64,000 nt of DNA from Pictodentalium vernedei (taxonomy: Eukaryota; Mollusca; Scaphopoda; Dentaliida; Dentaliidae), in NCBI GenBank assembly GCA_031216915.1, contig CM062296.1, forward strand, positions 143,572,344 to 143,636,343, given 5' to 3'. The notes under the pieces are model-generated. The model worked only from the letters and a program-made list of their open reading frames with translations. It was not told where the DNA came from and ran no database searches. Each line of letters begins with the position of its first letter. Position 1 is the stretch's first letter. Below, in pieces: positions 1 through 11,488 of this stretch. The position numbers and the translations under genes are program-made.

Positions 1-180
1 TGTGTTGCATCCTTGGGCAAGACAATCAGGGGTGCTGAAAGATTAAAAGGGCAGGGGGGGGGGGGGGAGAGGGAGCAAACTGATATTTAAGGAAACCTGA
101 TCCCACCCAAGTAATAAATGGAAATGCGACGGGGTCATTTGTGCTACCAGAGAATAAAAATAGGCCCCACATGACCTGCA
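1..180. other. Intronic or 5' flanking sequence with SINE scrap and G-run
   Basis: The first 30 bases resemble the TGTCCTTGGGCAAG segment of the SINEs found later in this window. They are followed by a run of 14 G at about 54-67. No exon is visible. Confidence 0.4.
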
Positions 181-253
181 TTAACCCTTTACCCAACGAA
201 TCGGCCACATCTGCCCGCGTAATATGCAAATTCAGCAGTTGAAAAAATATTAT

Positions 254-454
254 ATTTTTATACTGTACCAATGACCCAGACATAGCTGGTGCTAACTCTT
301 AAAATATAGGGCCAAACACAAATTTTGCCCCCCAATCCCCAAAATTTGCATCTAAAACTAAAGAAAACATGTCCTGAGAGGCCCTCCACACTTCGCCCCT
401 ACTGCGCATGCGCAGTGTCAAGGACGTTCCGAAATTGGCGCCATTTATCATTCT
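254..454 (+). repeat. DIRS copy A left inverted terminal repeat
   Basis: It begins ATTTTTATACTGTACC and ends GCGCCATTTATCATTCT. Its reverse complement is the right terminal repeat at 7046-7245, apart from the outermost bases. It contains the 16-bp palindrome ACTGCGCATGCGCAGT at 401-416. Confidence 0.9.
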
Positions 455-1594
455 AAGTTTGGCCCTTCATCAGTTAACATCTGACTGATCTTTGTGCTTT
501 TAAATCTCAGTTTAAATGATGCCAGACACATAAATATTAGTGAAATGGTGATTCTAAGGAGGATAGAAAAGGAGGAGAGGAAAAGAATGTGTGACAGAAT
601 ATTATCAGGGCTGTAACTTAAAATTTTTTAATGAAATTATGTTAAGTTACCTATTTTCAAGGCAGCAGCCATTTTGTTGTCATTCTGATTATTTAGTTAC
701 ACTGTTTTTACAAGTGTTTTTCCTCTCTCCCTGTCCTTTAAGTTCCCCCTTGCTATTCTCCCATGCTTTTGGCATAATTTCTGTAATTATTATTACTAAA
801 ATTTCTTGGGAGTTTAGCTGAATAACAGAATGAATTCTGTTCTTTCCCCATGTTTACGTCTTCACCTACGGGTGGTTAGGCGTTGTGTTCTGCATCTACC
901 ATCTGATGTTCTGCAGTTTCTTCCCTGGAAGTCTCTGTTTTGCATCAGATGGTGTATTTTTGGTAACTGATTTCGGGCCTGGGTGCCTGGAGTCTTATTT
1001 TAGTGTTTTTACACTCATTGTTTACATTTACAACAGCCCTCTGTGTGAGGGGGGGATTTCTAAATAATAATATCTTTATGTTATTTCAATCATAACTAGA
1101 TACATTATTATTGTTCGTAAGTGTTGAATAAATTGTTTAAAATATTTTTAAAATTTTTGTCCACACTTAGGCTTGGGATCCATTGGGGCTCAACGTTACT
1201 TTTCAGAAACTTGGGCTGTTCTGAAAAAATATTTTTTCAAGATATTTTGATTTCAATTATTTTTTCTATATTAATGGATCATATTATTATTATGTATTTT
1301 GATTGTCTGGGGTTAGTGCGAGTACCAGGACTTGTTTTCTTTTCACATTGAAAGGATATTGATCAATTGTTTTAAGAGGAAGTCTTCCTCTGACCTTATT
1401 ATCATTCTATATGTGGTCAGTGTACTCGCATTAACTCCGGTTCTGTATCGTATGATTTCGATGACAATATGGGAAGCGTATGTCACGGTATGTTGTTGGG
1501 GATTTGGACACTCCGGTCCTTTCCCCGCAGGGTCACTCTACTTTATCAATTTCTATTTCAGACGATCAAGATTAGGGTGATGTATCTGTGATGT

Positions 1595-3900
1595 CTTCCA
1601 ACAGTGTGCCTCCGTCGTCACTATTAATGAAGGGCTAGCGGAAAAGTGCTCATGTAATACGCCAATTGCCTAAGAGGACCCTAGTAGGTTCGACGGCCTT
1701 TGACGTCCGCTAGCTCGCCCGGTGTAGCGTCCATTCACCGAATGGTTCGGCAGCCGGGTTCGTCCGTTGCGGTCTAGAAGGAATTTTGGGGTGATGCGAG
1801 CACTATAAAATTAACTTAATGCACACCCAGTGACGGCGGATCGGAGGGAGAACGGAGGAAGCCTTTTAGTCCGGTTCATAGCTCGATCCGGTCCATCCGG
1901 ACGGCAAACGAGAGAGGCCCCTCTCTCGTTCAACAACATCTGGCCCCAGATGTTGTGGTACAAATGTGTCGTTAGCGGAGCATACGTCCGTCGCTCGGGA
2001 CGCTCCGTTGTATTGGCAGTCCGCTGAGACTGCTAAGGCTTCCTCTTCTCGTCAGCGCACACGACCGCACCTTGGCTGCGTGACCGCCGATATATTACCA
2101 GCTTCGCCGATCAAGGATTCTTCGGCGACCAGGTCACACCATCCGGCAGCCAGGGATTCGAGACCGATGGACTCCGGACGTTCGCATAGGAAAAGTATGC
2201 GGGAGCCATCTGATGCGGACCTGTCCTCGGCGAAGCAGCGATAGACTGCGTCTCCTCAGGTCTCGACGCCGGACATTCTTGTGCACATAGCACAGCTTAT
2301 CGCAGCATCCCAGCAGCCGACAGAAACGGTGTCGGATCGAGAATTATCCGACAGCGCTGGGTCGGTAGCCGGGGACTCGAGGCCTGCAGACTCCGGACGT
2401 TCGCATAGGAAGTATGCGGGAGTCAACGTACACGGAGCTTCCAGCGGCAATGCATCGTAAGTCCGCTACTGCACAGGCCTCGGGAACGGACGTGCTTTCC
2501 TTAATAGCACAGTTTATCGCAGCATCCCAGCATCACTGAATCTGTCGCATATATTTTATCCGACGGTGCTGGGTCGGGACGCTCCGCGGAAGCGGGTACG
2601 GACGTCCGAAAGTTTCATCCGGTCCGACGGGATACCGAAAGGGATTCGGTGGATTTCAAGCTTTCCCTTTCGGAACAACATATGCTGCGATGCCGGATAA
2701 GAAACTGATAGCGTCGGTGGACTTAGAAATTTTTGGTTCGGTTCAGGGACATCGTCCCTCAGTTCCGACATAGTCCAATAATGTCACACAAACTTTCGAA
2801 TTATTGAACGACGCTATATATATTATTATTTTATGCTTGCTATCCAAGCATTTCTGGTTTCTTGTTCGAAGAGTTATGGAGATGTCTTTCAAAAGTGTGC
2901 CTCTGTCGTCATAGTTAATGAAGAGTTAGCGGCAATAAGTGCTCATGGAATATGTCTATCGCTTACGGAGTGACATTCGCTAGCTCACCCGGTGTAGCGT
3001 ACATTCATCGAATGGTTCGGCTGCCGGGTTCGTCCGTTGCGGTCTAGGAAGGAGATTTGGGTGATGCGAGCACTTTAATTACTTTAGTACTCACCCAGTG
3101 ACGGCAGATTGAGGACAGATCGGAGGAAGCCAACAACATAGGGGACCGCATGTTGTGGTTCAGATATTTTACATTCGGAGCATATGTCCGTTGCTCGGGA
3201 CGCTCCGTTATATTGACAGTCCGAGAGACTGTCTTTAATGCTTCCTCATCCTCACAGCAGGGCACACGACCGCACATTGGCTACGTGACCTCGAGTATCC
3301 GATCAGTTTCGGCATTCAGTGATTCCACAGCGAATAGGTCGCGCCATCCGGTAGCCAAGGGACACGAGGCCTATACACTCCGTTCGCTCGCATATTGGAA
3401 GTATGCACGGGGTAACGATCTCGGAGCTTCCTGCGGCAATGCATCGTAAGACCGCTGCTCCTCAGGCCTCAGTGACGGACGTGCTATCCGAGTTAGCACA
3501 GTTGTTTCGCAGCATCCCAGCAATTGACGGTTTCTCGGTCGAATCAGGAATTATCCGACGGCGCTGGGTCGGTGCGGTCCGCGGTTGCATCAAGCTACGG
3601 ACGACCGAACGCTTTATAGGGTCCGACAGGATGGCGAAAGGGATTCGAAAGATTTCGAGTTTTCCCTTTAGTAGTATCGGAAGATGCCTTTCATATCTTC
3701 TGGCATTTCTTCCAGTGATTATTTTTCGGACTTCATTGCTGCGATCTTGGATAAGAGACTTATAGCGTCATTGGACTCGGATTTTTCGATCGGTACAGGG
3801 ACTTTGTCCCTGACTTACCGACGCAGTCCAATATTGTCATTACAACATGTGTTTTATTTTTCGACGCTATATATTTATATATATATACAAGACGGCTACT
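1595..3900 (+). pseudogene. DIRS copy A gag-like region, internally duplicated
   Basis: Two parallel blocks (about 1595-2830 and 2890-3880) share ordered motifs. Both start with GTGCCTCYGTCGTC, followed by GGTGTAGCGT, the GGTGATGCGAGCACT stretch and repeated CGCAGCATCCCAGC, and end in a CGACGCTATATAT stretch. The region is GC-rich compared with its surroundings. No frame stays open for more than about 130 codons. Its place upstream of RNase H is where DIRS elements carry gag. The gag assignment rests on position only; the duplication is directly visible. Confidence 0.5.
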
Positions 3901-4189
3901 AAGCATGATAGTTTAGTTTCTTGTCCGCGTGGCTCATTTCTGCCATTTTATCTTTTTTTTTTTTTTTTTTTTTTTTACATATAGTTTATTTTGGCAAAGC
4001 AGGGCATACCGAGAGTTCATATGCGTCTAGACGGTGTGATTAAAGACTGCATATATTCTTTTTCACCGTTTATGTCTTTTCCAATTTCAATGTTGGGAAC
4101 GACATTATGTATATTAGACTTAACTTAGACGCTTTATTATACGTAATCCGCCTTACTGAGGCGTTATCATTACGTCTTCAAGAAAAGAT

Positions 4190-5170
4190 TTACGGGATAT
4201 TATTCTCAATGTAATTTCTTTTGAGGGCAGTAGTTTGTTCACGTATAACTCCGCCCTTCAGTGGCTGATTGGAGTTGGTTAGACGTGAGGCAGCCCTAGC
4301 TACATCCACGCGTGGATAGTAGGTTAAGAACTCTCTCAGAGTCGCTTCTTTCTCGGAGGAGCTTCTCTTCGCCGGCAACTTTCCGGCAATCCATGAATTG
4401 CTTGATTTATACATTCTCTTGTCTATCTAGTGTTACAAGAGATTCAGACTGGGGCAAACATTCGGTGGTTGACTCAGAGAGTGCCGCCGCAGTTGCCGGA
4501 CCCGAGTGTGGCTGTTATGACGGTTGCCAGTCAAACAGATTGGGATATATACTGATCCCTACGGATTCGAAGTGCCAGGGTCTTTGGGTTCCGCAGTCTT
4601 TTAGCTATCAGTTAACTTCCGCGGAATAATGTTTTTTAGGCTTGCTTTATGTCATTGCATGAACATTATTCAGAAACGCATGCCCAAATTCCTGTCCTTT
4701 AATTCGACAGTAGTGGCGTATCTCCGGAACCAGGGAGGCACTCTTTCGTTTCCGTTATTCAATTTAATGGAAAGAATCCGTCTGTTGGTTATAGTACACC
4801 AAGTTCAGTTTTGGTCCGTCATATTCTGGGTCGTCTGATTGTTTTATCGCACTCCCGTTCTCTTACGGGTCGCTTGTTGCTGTCAGAATGGACTCTCAAC
4901 AAACAAGTATTCAATCAGATTTGCTATCTATGGGAGCGCCCAATGATGTTTTATTTATGACACAGCTGGCTAATCAATTGCAGACGTATGTGTTGGCTTG
5001 TCCAGATCTCTGAGCTAATACTGTTAACGCTCTATTGATCTATAGGACAGAATGATAGGATACGCGTATCCTCCGGCGCTGTTGTTTTTAGCAGGTATTG
5101 CTAAGATAAACAACCACAATACATTTCTGTTGATAGCATCTCTATCTTCACAGAGATCATGAGTAATTTA
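4190..5170 (+). pseudogene. DIRS copy A RT-connection and RNase H remnant
   Basis: Read across frames, the segment has the expected order of DIRS RNase H motifs. These are a TDAS-like TVASQTDWD near 4517, a STVVAYLRNQGGT block near 4705, a VRHILGRL..LS block near 4815, EWTLNKQVFNQI near 4890, a DLF.TQLANQLQTYVLACPDL block near 4950, and IGYAYPPALL near 5055. At least four frame changes and stops separate these blocks, so it cannot make a working enzyme. The first two thirds of the reverse transcriptase are not recognisable upstream. Confidence 0.75.
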
Positions 5171-5329
5171 CTCTCTTGTCTACTGTGGATCTTAACGTGA
5201 AATCTTCCTCTATGTGAGGATCTTTTTTCACTGGGTAAATCGTGTCATCTTTATCACAACCAGCAAGGTCGCAACCTTCATGTATTCCGTTGTGTGGTCC
5301 GTATTGCATTGTAAGCACTGTACTGGACG

Positions 5330-6250
5330 AGCTTTGGACGCGATTTCTTACTATAGGAGATCCTCTTCTTCGCTATTCTATGCGACTAAAGTGGAGGCTC
5401 TTCCGTCGTGGTGTAGGGATCATTATGTTCATATGGTTGATCCCTCCATACTACTCATTGCTATTTTTTAGTATACTTGTTTCACAAGATCTACTGCAGC
5501 CTGTTGTTATTTAGGTTATAGGTTTATGTTACCTCATACCTATGCACTCTACGATAGTTTACAATTGAGTCTTTTGTCTCTTTATCTAAGTCAGTTAGTA
5601 ACTTTTTGATAAATAGACTTAGAATCTTTAGATTAAATTCCTATACGGATTTTAACTTCAGGTTCTTATTTAGCTAAGTAATCATTTGAGCCTCTGGAAA
5701 CAGTAGTTTTCAAATTCTGACCTTTTAGACAGTAATTCTGTTGGTTTCTCTTTTACTGTAGAGTCAGTGAGTTTCATGCGCTATCGATGGATGATTTTCA
5801 CTTTCATAGTTTCGGAATCAATACTTCCATTACTATTTAGGTTGGATTGTTGCATAAGAGTTAGGCTCCTATTATCCGGAACCTATTATTTTAAGGTCCT
5901 TCCGTCTTCGTATGGGCATAGGCCTTTACTCTTTCCGGGTACAGTTTATGTATTTATAAACAGATATCTGTTTATTACAAGGGCGTAAGCTTCTTCTGTC
6001 TTTGATGTCTAGTAGAAGGACGTTACGCTCCATTTTATTGTTAATGGATTCTATTAACTAGCGTACTGCTTATGGTATATCATTGGCTTAGCAGTTGTGC
6101 TTAAGATTTCGGCTCATGAAGTAAGAGTTCTTCTACTTCTTGGGCTTACATTAATAGTGTTCTATTATAGATTTTTGAAGGCTGCTCATTGCGCTCAGCC
6201 ATCCTTTCATGAATTTTATCTCAGAAATATCGAGTCCATTTCTGGAGGCC
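5330..6250 (+). pseudogene. DIRS copy A tyrosine recombinase remnant
   Basis: The N-terminal core-binding part is readable as LFYATKVEALPSWCRDHYV then VDPSILLIAIF near 5375-5470, continuing in another frame through TAACCYLGYRFMLPHTYALYD. The C-terminal catalytic part is present in pieces: a KISAHEVRV block near 6102-6135, then TSWAYINSV and a CSLRSA..F.EFYLR block near 6140-6230. This matches the conserved C-terminal pattern of DIRS recombinases that integrate the circular DNA. Several stops break the frame. Confidence 0.75.
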
Positions 6251-6881
6251 TCTATTGTTAGGTCTATTATCTACTGCTCAGAATGTCATTCACTTAACAG
6301 TTGCTACTATAGCTAGGTAGGCTGTCTGTTTCGGCAGTGTCTCCGTTCGGCTGCCCTCTTCGCTCTGGGCTATTTGACCCAGGGCAAGAAAAAGGGGGGG
6401 GGAGGGGAGGGTGTTCCCTTGGGTCACCTGTTTTTACTATGAAAACAAGGGGATACCTCCTCCGGAGTTAGTAATTCTGAGCTGTTATTGGGATGGTTGT
6501 TTAATGAGAAGTTTAAGTTTATAAAATTCATTCAAGTCTTAGTTTTTAAAGTATAGCTTTTGAATATTGCATATGTCAACGGACATGATTATGCAATTCT
6601 CACACACTTTTAGGAGTATAAGAGTCTCTATTCTCTAGACTTACTTTATTATTGGCTTACTTTAAAAATTATTAGTATAAGGATTATTGGATATTAATAG
6701 AGTACATGGATGTATGAAGCTCAATTTTTGGAAGGTGTTGTATCTTTCTAATTTATCATAAATAAGAAAGATACATGTAAGACCTATTACTTCTTTTCCC
6801 TACAGGGGATGACTCTATTTTATTTTATTGAGCGTATTCCATTTTGCTCTATGTCCTTGGCCCTCCAGCCTTTTTACTATT

Positions 6882-6970
6882 CAGCTATGTCTGGGTCATT
6901 GGTACAGTATAAAAATGTTAAAAAATTTATAGTAATTTATATATTTTTTATACTTACCAATGACCCAGAC
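6882..6970 (+). repeat. DIRS copy A internal complementary region
   Basis: These 89 bases are the reverse complement of the two element ends joined head to tail. 6882-6916 pairs with 254-288 (left tip, 35 nt) and 6917-6970 pairs with 7219-7272 (right tip, 54 nt). In DIRS-1 this region is thought to template the circle junction. It fixes the exact element ends. Confidence 0.9.
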
Positions 6971-7045
6971 GGGGATGGCCCTCCCAGGAGTTGGGAACTC
7001 TTGCCTCCCCGCTGAGTACATAGCGCTTACCAGGCACTGGTTATT

Positions 7046-7272
7046 AGAATGATAAATGGCGCCAATTTCGGAACGTCCTTGACACTGCGCATGCGCAGTA
7101 GGGGCGAAGTGTGGAGGGCCTCTCAGGACATGTTTTCTTTAGTTTTAGATGCAAATTTTGGGGATTGGGGGGCAAAATTTGTGTTTGGCCCTATATTTTA
7201 AGAGTTAGCACCAGCTATGTCTGGGTCATTGGTAAGTATAAAAAATATATAAATTACTATAAATTTTTTAAC
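7046..7272 (-). repeat. DIRS copy A right inverted terminal repeat
   Basis: Inverse of 254-454 plus an extension to the tip ...ATTTTTTAAC at 7272. It contains the same ACTGCGCATGCGCAGT palindrome at 7084-7099. Confidence 0.9.
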
Positions 7273-7639
7273 TTTTCATACAATTTCAACAAAACCATAT
7301 CATGTGACCCCTCGTTGGAACGAGCTCGTTCCAACAAGGGGTCACATGATATGGTTTTGTTGAAATTTTTTGGAAAAAATGATATTTAAAATAATAAATT
7401 TTGATATCATCTGCGTTGGTTAAAGGGTTAAGCCAATAAAAGTTAATTGCTAAATTAACAATCCACCATGGAGCCATACTGACACATGGTCAGTCGAAAT
7501 TGTGAGAGTGCCAGCATTACATGCTTGATTTAACACCTGATAAACAACACTCGGCACATTTACCAAACGCATGGAACATTCCTAAGAGAAAGTTGGAGAA
7601 AGGTACATCCCGGCTGGAAAGAACACATTAGCTTCGTCG

Positions 7640-8110
7640 AGCGGGACAAGTGCTCCCCCTGCACGTAATCCCAATTGTGGCTCTATTTGCTAAGGTGTAC
7701 TGCACATCAATGGTGCACTTGCCCTCAACTGCTGCTAATCATGCTTGTGGAGAGATAGTACCTTGGGGAGTCTCTCAGTTGCTTGCCACTGAATCATGTT
7801 TTTTTCTTGAGTACTCCGGTTACTTTCACCATTAACCCTTTACCTAACCTGAAAAGCAGACGACACTTGCAAAAATAATTCTTGAATAACTAATTTTTTG
7901 TCTCAAAAACATAGGTTATGACCCCTCGTTGGAACGAGCTCGTTCCAACGAGGGGTCATAATCTATGTTTTTTGAGACAAAAAATAATGAAAATTAATTG
8001 GCGATTTTTGAGAATAGCTCTGGCCGTTATGTTAAGTAAAGGGTTAACTGTCTGACATGGTCTGGCCCTGGCTGTTGAAAGTGTCATTAAACCCCAGTAA
8101 AACAGAATAA
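7640..8110 (+). mobile_element. Degenerate SINE-like repeat interrupted by a MITE
   Basis: Segments such as TGTACTGCACATCAATGGTG, a CTAAT..TGCTTGTGGAGAG stretch, TACTCCGG and, after the MITE, CTGGCTGTTGAAAG then TTAAACCCCAGTAAAACA match the body and tail of SINE-like repeats elsewhere (50215-50400). The MITE at 7832-8047 sits inside it at a TTAA. Confidence 0.6.
7832..8047 (+). mobile_element. TTAA palindromic MITE, copy b
   Basis: TTAA at both edges and CCCTTTACC / GGTAAAGGG-like ends. The centre is a near-perfect foldback around GGAACGAGCTCGTTCC with TATGACCCCTCG arms. Confidence 0.85.
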
Positions 8111-8204
8111 AACAAACAAGTCAAATTTTCACCTGTTTCTTGCATATAGGTTTATCCCAGTTGATTAAATAAAATTGTTGGAATCTGTTGGAAAATTATG
8201 TGGA

Positions 8205-10245
8205 AAACATAGCTTATGACCCCTCATTAGAATGAGCAGCTTATGACCCCTCATTAGAATGAGTTCAACTAGGTCATTCCAGTGAGGGGTTATAGACTAC
8301 TTTTGTGAGGCAGAAATTGAAAAATAATAATAAACTGGACGGTGATTTTTAGCTCATCTTGACAAAGTCAAGCTGAGCTAATCTCATCGCTCTCCGTCCG
8401 TCATCCGTCGTCTCTCGTCCGTCGTCCGTCGTCCATCAACACCATGTTTTGGTCTTCTCCTCCAAAGCCACTGGGCCAATTCAAGTGAAAGTTTGTGTGA
8501 GTGATGGTCCCAAAGGGGCATTTCATTTTTGTTCAACTCAGCATGCCCAGCCCCATAGGGAGGGAGTGGGGGAAAATGCTCCAAAATATTTTAAAAATCT
8601 TCTTCTCAAGAACCAGTGTGTACAATGACTTGATATTTGCTATGGAGCTTCCATATGAGGTGTAGAATCAAGTTTGTTCAAACGAAGTTCGTGAAGTAAT
8701 ATTTGGCTTTGTAATAGGAGGGTGTAAGAGTTTTGGCCCCGCCCAAAATTTCTATTTTCTGAACCGATGGTCCGGTATGAACCAAATTTGGTTTGTGGTA
8801 GTATTGGGTCATAAGTACTTGACCCATGCAAAAAAAAAAATTCCCGCATCCCCGTGGGAACCCTGGGAGCTAAAAATAGAAATATTTTCAAACGCCCATA
8901 TTTCCCAAACCCCACGGAACAGAGAGCTTTTATTTGGTATGAAGTATCCTTATGACCAGTAGAATTGAATGGTAAAAAAAAATTGCCATCGGTTATGTTA
9001 GGGTGTTCTGTAATGGGCATTGAAAAAATGCTGAGTCAGCATATTTGCAAAAATTAAAAAAAATCTTTTCTCCAGAACCAATCATCAGAATCTTTTGATA
9101 TTTGGTATACAGCATTCATAGGGGGGTCAGATAAAAGTTTGTTGAAATAAAGCTCATTGGTTCATATTTGGGCCCTCTACAGGAGCCCGAAGTTTTAACA
9201 TAGGGTAATATGGGGAATATTCTCTAAAAATCTTCTTCTTCAGAACCACCAGTCAGAATCTTTTAATATTTGGTATACATCATTGTTATGAGGGTCAGAT
9301 TCTAGATTGTTCAAACCAAGTCCCTAGGTTAATATTTGGGCTTCCTACGGAAGCCCAAATTTTATCTTTGTTCAATATGGAAGGTAATTTAAAAAAATCT
9401 TCTTCTTCAGATCCATCAGTCAGAATGCTTTGATATTTGGTATGCAACATCTCTGTGGGGGTCAGATTCAAGTTTGTTCAAATCAGATCCCTAGGTATAT
9501 ATTTGGGCTCACTATGGTAGCCCAAATTTTTACTTAGTGCAATATGAGGAAATTTCTTTAAAAATCTTCTTCTTCAGATCGACCAGTCGGAATGCTTTTA
9601 TATTTGGTATACAACATCTCTAGGGGGGGTCAGATTCCAGGTTGTTCAATTCGAGTGCCTAGGTTAATATTTGGGCTCCATATGGGAACATGAAATTTAA
9701 CTTAGTACAATATGAGGGAATTTCTTCAATAATCTTCTTCTACAGATTCACTTGTCAGAATGCTTTCACATTTGGTATACAACATCTCTAGGGGGGTCAG
9801 ATTCAAGTTTGTTCAAATCGGATCCATATGTTAATATTTGGGCTCGCTATGGTAGCCCAAATTTGAACTTAGTGCAATTCGAAGAAATTTCTTTACAGGC
9901 TCTCTATGGGAGCCGGAATTGGCCATTTTGCTGAAGAATTCAAAATTTTGTATTCAGTACCCTCTAGAGGTACTAAGATTAATCCACATAGGTTGTATCA
10001 AGGGGCTTCATAGGGGAGCTCTACATTTTACTTATGATCGACTGAAGAAAAGGCATGATGCCCAGATTATTTTTGTCACTCCTGAGGGACTCAAGGATTG
10101 ACAGTGTAGCCTATGGAGATGGCTTGCTTAATGTAGACTCATTCTTGGACTCTGTTTAAATTGTGTTCTGTACAAGATGAGCGCTTCAGGCCCCGTGGGG
10201 CCTCTTGTTGTGAACAGTGCTGGCCATCTTTAGTCAGCAGGTTAG
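8205..10245 (+). mobile_element. Degenerate TTAA MITE, copy j, host of HINE copy 1
   Basis: The left part (8205-8350) has two TTATGACCCCTCATTAGAATG arms and a GGTGATTTTT stretch. The right part (10210-10245), GTGAACAGTGCTGGCC, continues the MITE order seen inverted in copy c (GGCCAGCGCTGTTCTC). The 1.86-kb HINE lies exactly between them. The far right end is eroded. Confidence 0.65.
8351..10209 (+). mobile_element. Helentron-like non-autonomous element (HINE) family 1, copy 1
   Basis: It starts with a hairpin of AGCTCA..CTTGAC and its complement, then GTCCGTC microsatellite. About 170-bp tandem units follow, each with TTTGGTATACAACATCTC, GGGTCAGATTCAAG and TTTGGGCTC motifs. Near the 3' end AAGATGAGC repeats the 5' tip inverted, followed by the hairpin AGGCCCCGTGGGGCCT and CTTGTT. 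An asymmetric inverted repeat plus a 3' hairpin and insertion into a T-run is the layout known for Helentron-associated elements. It has no coding capacity. Confidence 0.7.
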
Positions 10246-10249
10246 CTAA

Positions 10250-10782
10250 AAATTTAAATTATTAATTATGTGATACAATGTATCTCAAATTCGTCATGAT
10301 TCGATATGAAATTTCTGGACTTTGTTCACTAAAATTGATTTGAACCCTGGTATACCATGGCTCAAATTAATTTTATTGAACTTGTACAGAAAATTCATAT
10401 GAAATCACGACTCAGCTTAGATTCCCTATTTATTGTATATAACTTGAAAAAACCAAACCATTAGCATATCTTCAGTTCAACTTTAACCTGTTCATTGAAT
10501 ATAGACTTAACTAGCACTCTCCAATAAATTGCAACTAAACAATTATTTATGAGGAGTATCTTGCGAAACAAAGGCCCATTTTGCTGGTTGTGTGATATCT
10601 TTGAAAAAAATACTTGAGTTACAAATTACCATTCAAAAGTAATTTACCACTCTACCAGTTAAACTATTATATCTTGTTTGAAAGCTCCATGAGCTCTGTC
10701 AAATAAGATATGATAGAATATATGCTCAGCGTATCACCAGAATTATGGAAAATGACCAAATCCCTGTTGGGCACAAAAATGT
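10250..10782. other. Intronic sequence with pogo-like MITE debris
   Basis: Motifs of the pogo-like MITEs described later (TTGAATATAG near 10496, the TATCTTGTTTGA..GCTC..GAGCTCTGTCAAAT hairpin near 10671-10705) are visible without clear ends. Nothing else is recognised. Confidence 0.45.
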
Positions 10783-11204
10783 TGAAAGTCTGGTTCTCAA
10801 ACCCCATCCTCCTCCTGCCCTCCTCCACCCACTCACATGATCTTTTGGGCTGCTGCATGCTCACTTTTTATAACTGATGCAAATATAAAAAAAAAATTAA
10901 ATTGAATGGTTTATGTCTGATGTTTTACTCAAGGTAATAAAATTGATAAATTTGTCGCTTGGAGTTCAACAAGGCTTTGCAATGCTAAAGCATTGCAAAG
11001 TCTTCTTGCACTCAAGGGACAAAATACACCCCCAACCATGCTGTTCTGTAGTTTATGAGGCCAAAAACATAAAACAAACCAAGAACATGAACTTTTGATG
11101 GCAGAGAAATAATTACAAAAATAAAAAATAAAATAAAAAACTGACCCCAACATGCAATTTTACAAAAAGTGGCCTGAGAAACAGATCTACTTAGTAGAGC
11201 CTAA
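10783..11204 (+). mobile_element. Fold-back MITE directly upstream of exon 1
   Basis: Inverted ends (CTGGTTCTCA near 10789 and GCCTGAGAAACAGA near 11174), inverted internal motifs and a central palindrome around CTTTGCAATGCTAAAGCATTGCAAAG. Relatives occur at 23509-23935, 24280-26465 (split) and 48800-49206. The right end falls about 21 bp before the exon. Confidence 0.75.
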
Positions 11205-11225
11205 TTTTTTGTTTTCCCTTTGTAG

Positions 11226-11376
11226 ATTAGCTGATTTGATGGATGAACATCGAGAGGAACTGGCAACCATAGAAACAATAGATTCAGGTGCTGTTTACAC
11301 ACTAGCCTTAAAGACACATATTGGCATGTCCATAGACACCTTCCGTTACTTTGCTGGATGGTGTGACAAAATAGAG
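11226..11376 (+). CDS. ALDH1L1: ALDH1L exon A (aldehyde dehydrogenase domain)
   Basis: Acceptor CCCTTTGTAG and donor GTGAGT. The exon begins with the third base of an Arg codon and ends on a codon boundary, coding 50 complete residues from [12 protein letters not shown] to FAGWCDKIE. Against vertebrate ALDH1L1 this corresponds to about residues 493-542, part of the NADP-binding half of the dehydrogenase domain. The phrase [16 protein letters not shown] is typical of the long-form family. The upstream exon was not found in the first 11 kb, so the preceding intron runs beyond the window. The acceptor's upstream DNA is the end of a MITE. Confidence 0.95.
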
Positions 11377-11488
11377 GTGAGTGTGTTATCCATGTGAAAA
11401 TTAAGCTGATTAAAGCTTTGAATACTTGGATAATTTTGTTCCCAGAATGTTGAATTTATCCCATGTCTTTATTGTACTTCTGTTTTTT

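Larger units (their letters stand above)
254..7272 (+). mobile_element. DIRS-type tyrosine-recombinase retrotransposon, copy A (7.0 kb, defective)
   Basis: The ends are inverted repeats of about 200 bp (254-454 and 7046-7245, the right one extended to 7272). An internal complementary region sits just inside the right end, and no target duplication flanks the element. This is the layout of DIRS-1 elements, which replicate through a circle and integrate by tyrosine recombinase. Inside, left to right, are a duplicated GC-richer gag-like region, a remnant of the RT-to-RNase H connection and RNase H, and a tyrosine-recombinase remnant. All are broken by stops and frameshifts. The YxDD core of reverse transcriptase could not be found, so it may be deleted. 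Copy B (30822-37828) is a near-identical relative. Confidence 0.88.
181..7431 (+). mobile_element. TTAA palindromic MITE, copy a, split by DIRS copy A
   Basis: The left half (181-253) starts TTAACCCTTTACCCAACG. The right half (7273-7431) carries a foldback ending AAAGGGTTAA. Rejoining the halves across the DIRS element restores the order seen in the uninterrupted relative near 22318-22385 (a GAAAAAATATTATTTTTC-type stretch, then the CATATCATGTGACCCC arm). Flanking TTAA plus CCCTTTACC inverted ends suggests piggyBac- or Kolobok-type target choice. It has no coding capacity. Confidence 0.8.

Noticed and set aside
1..11225. Upstream ALDH1L exons in the first 11 kb
   Set aside because: Looked for the homologous segment before LADLM (GKI..RDRG type) on the + strand; none seen outside repeats.
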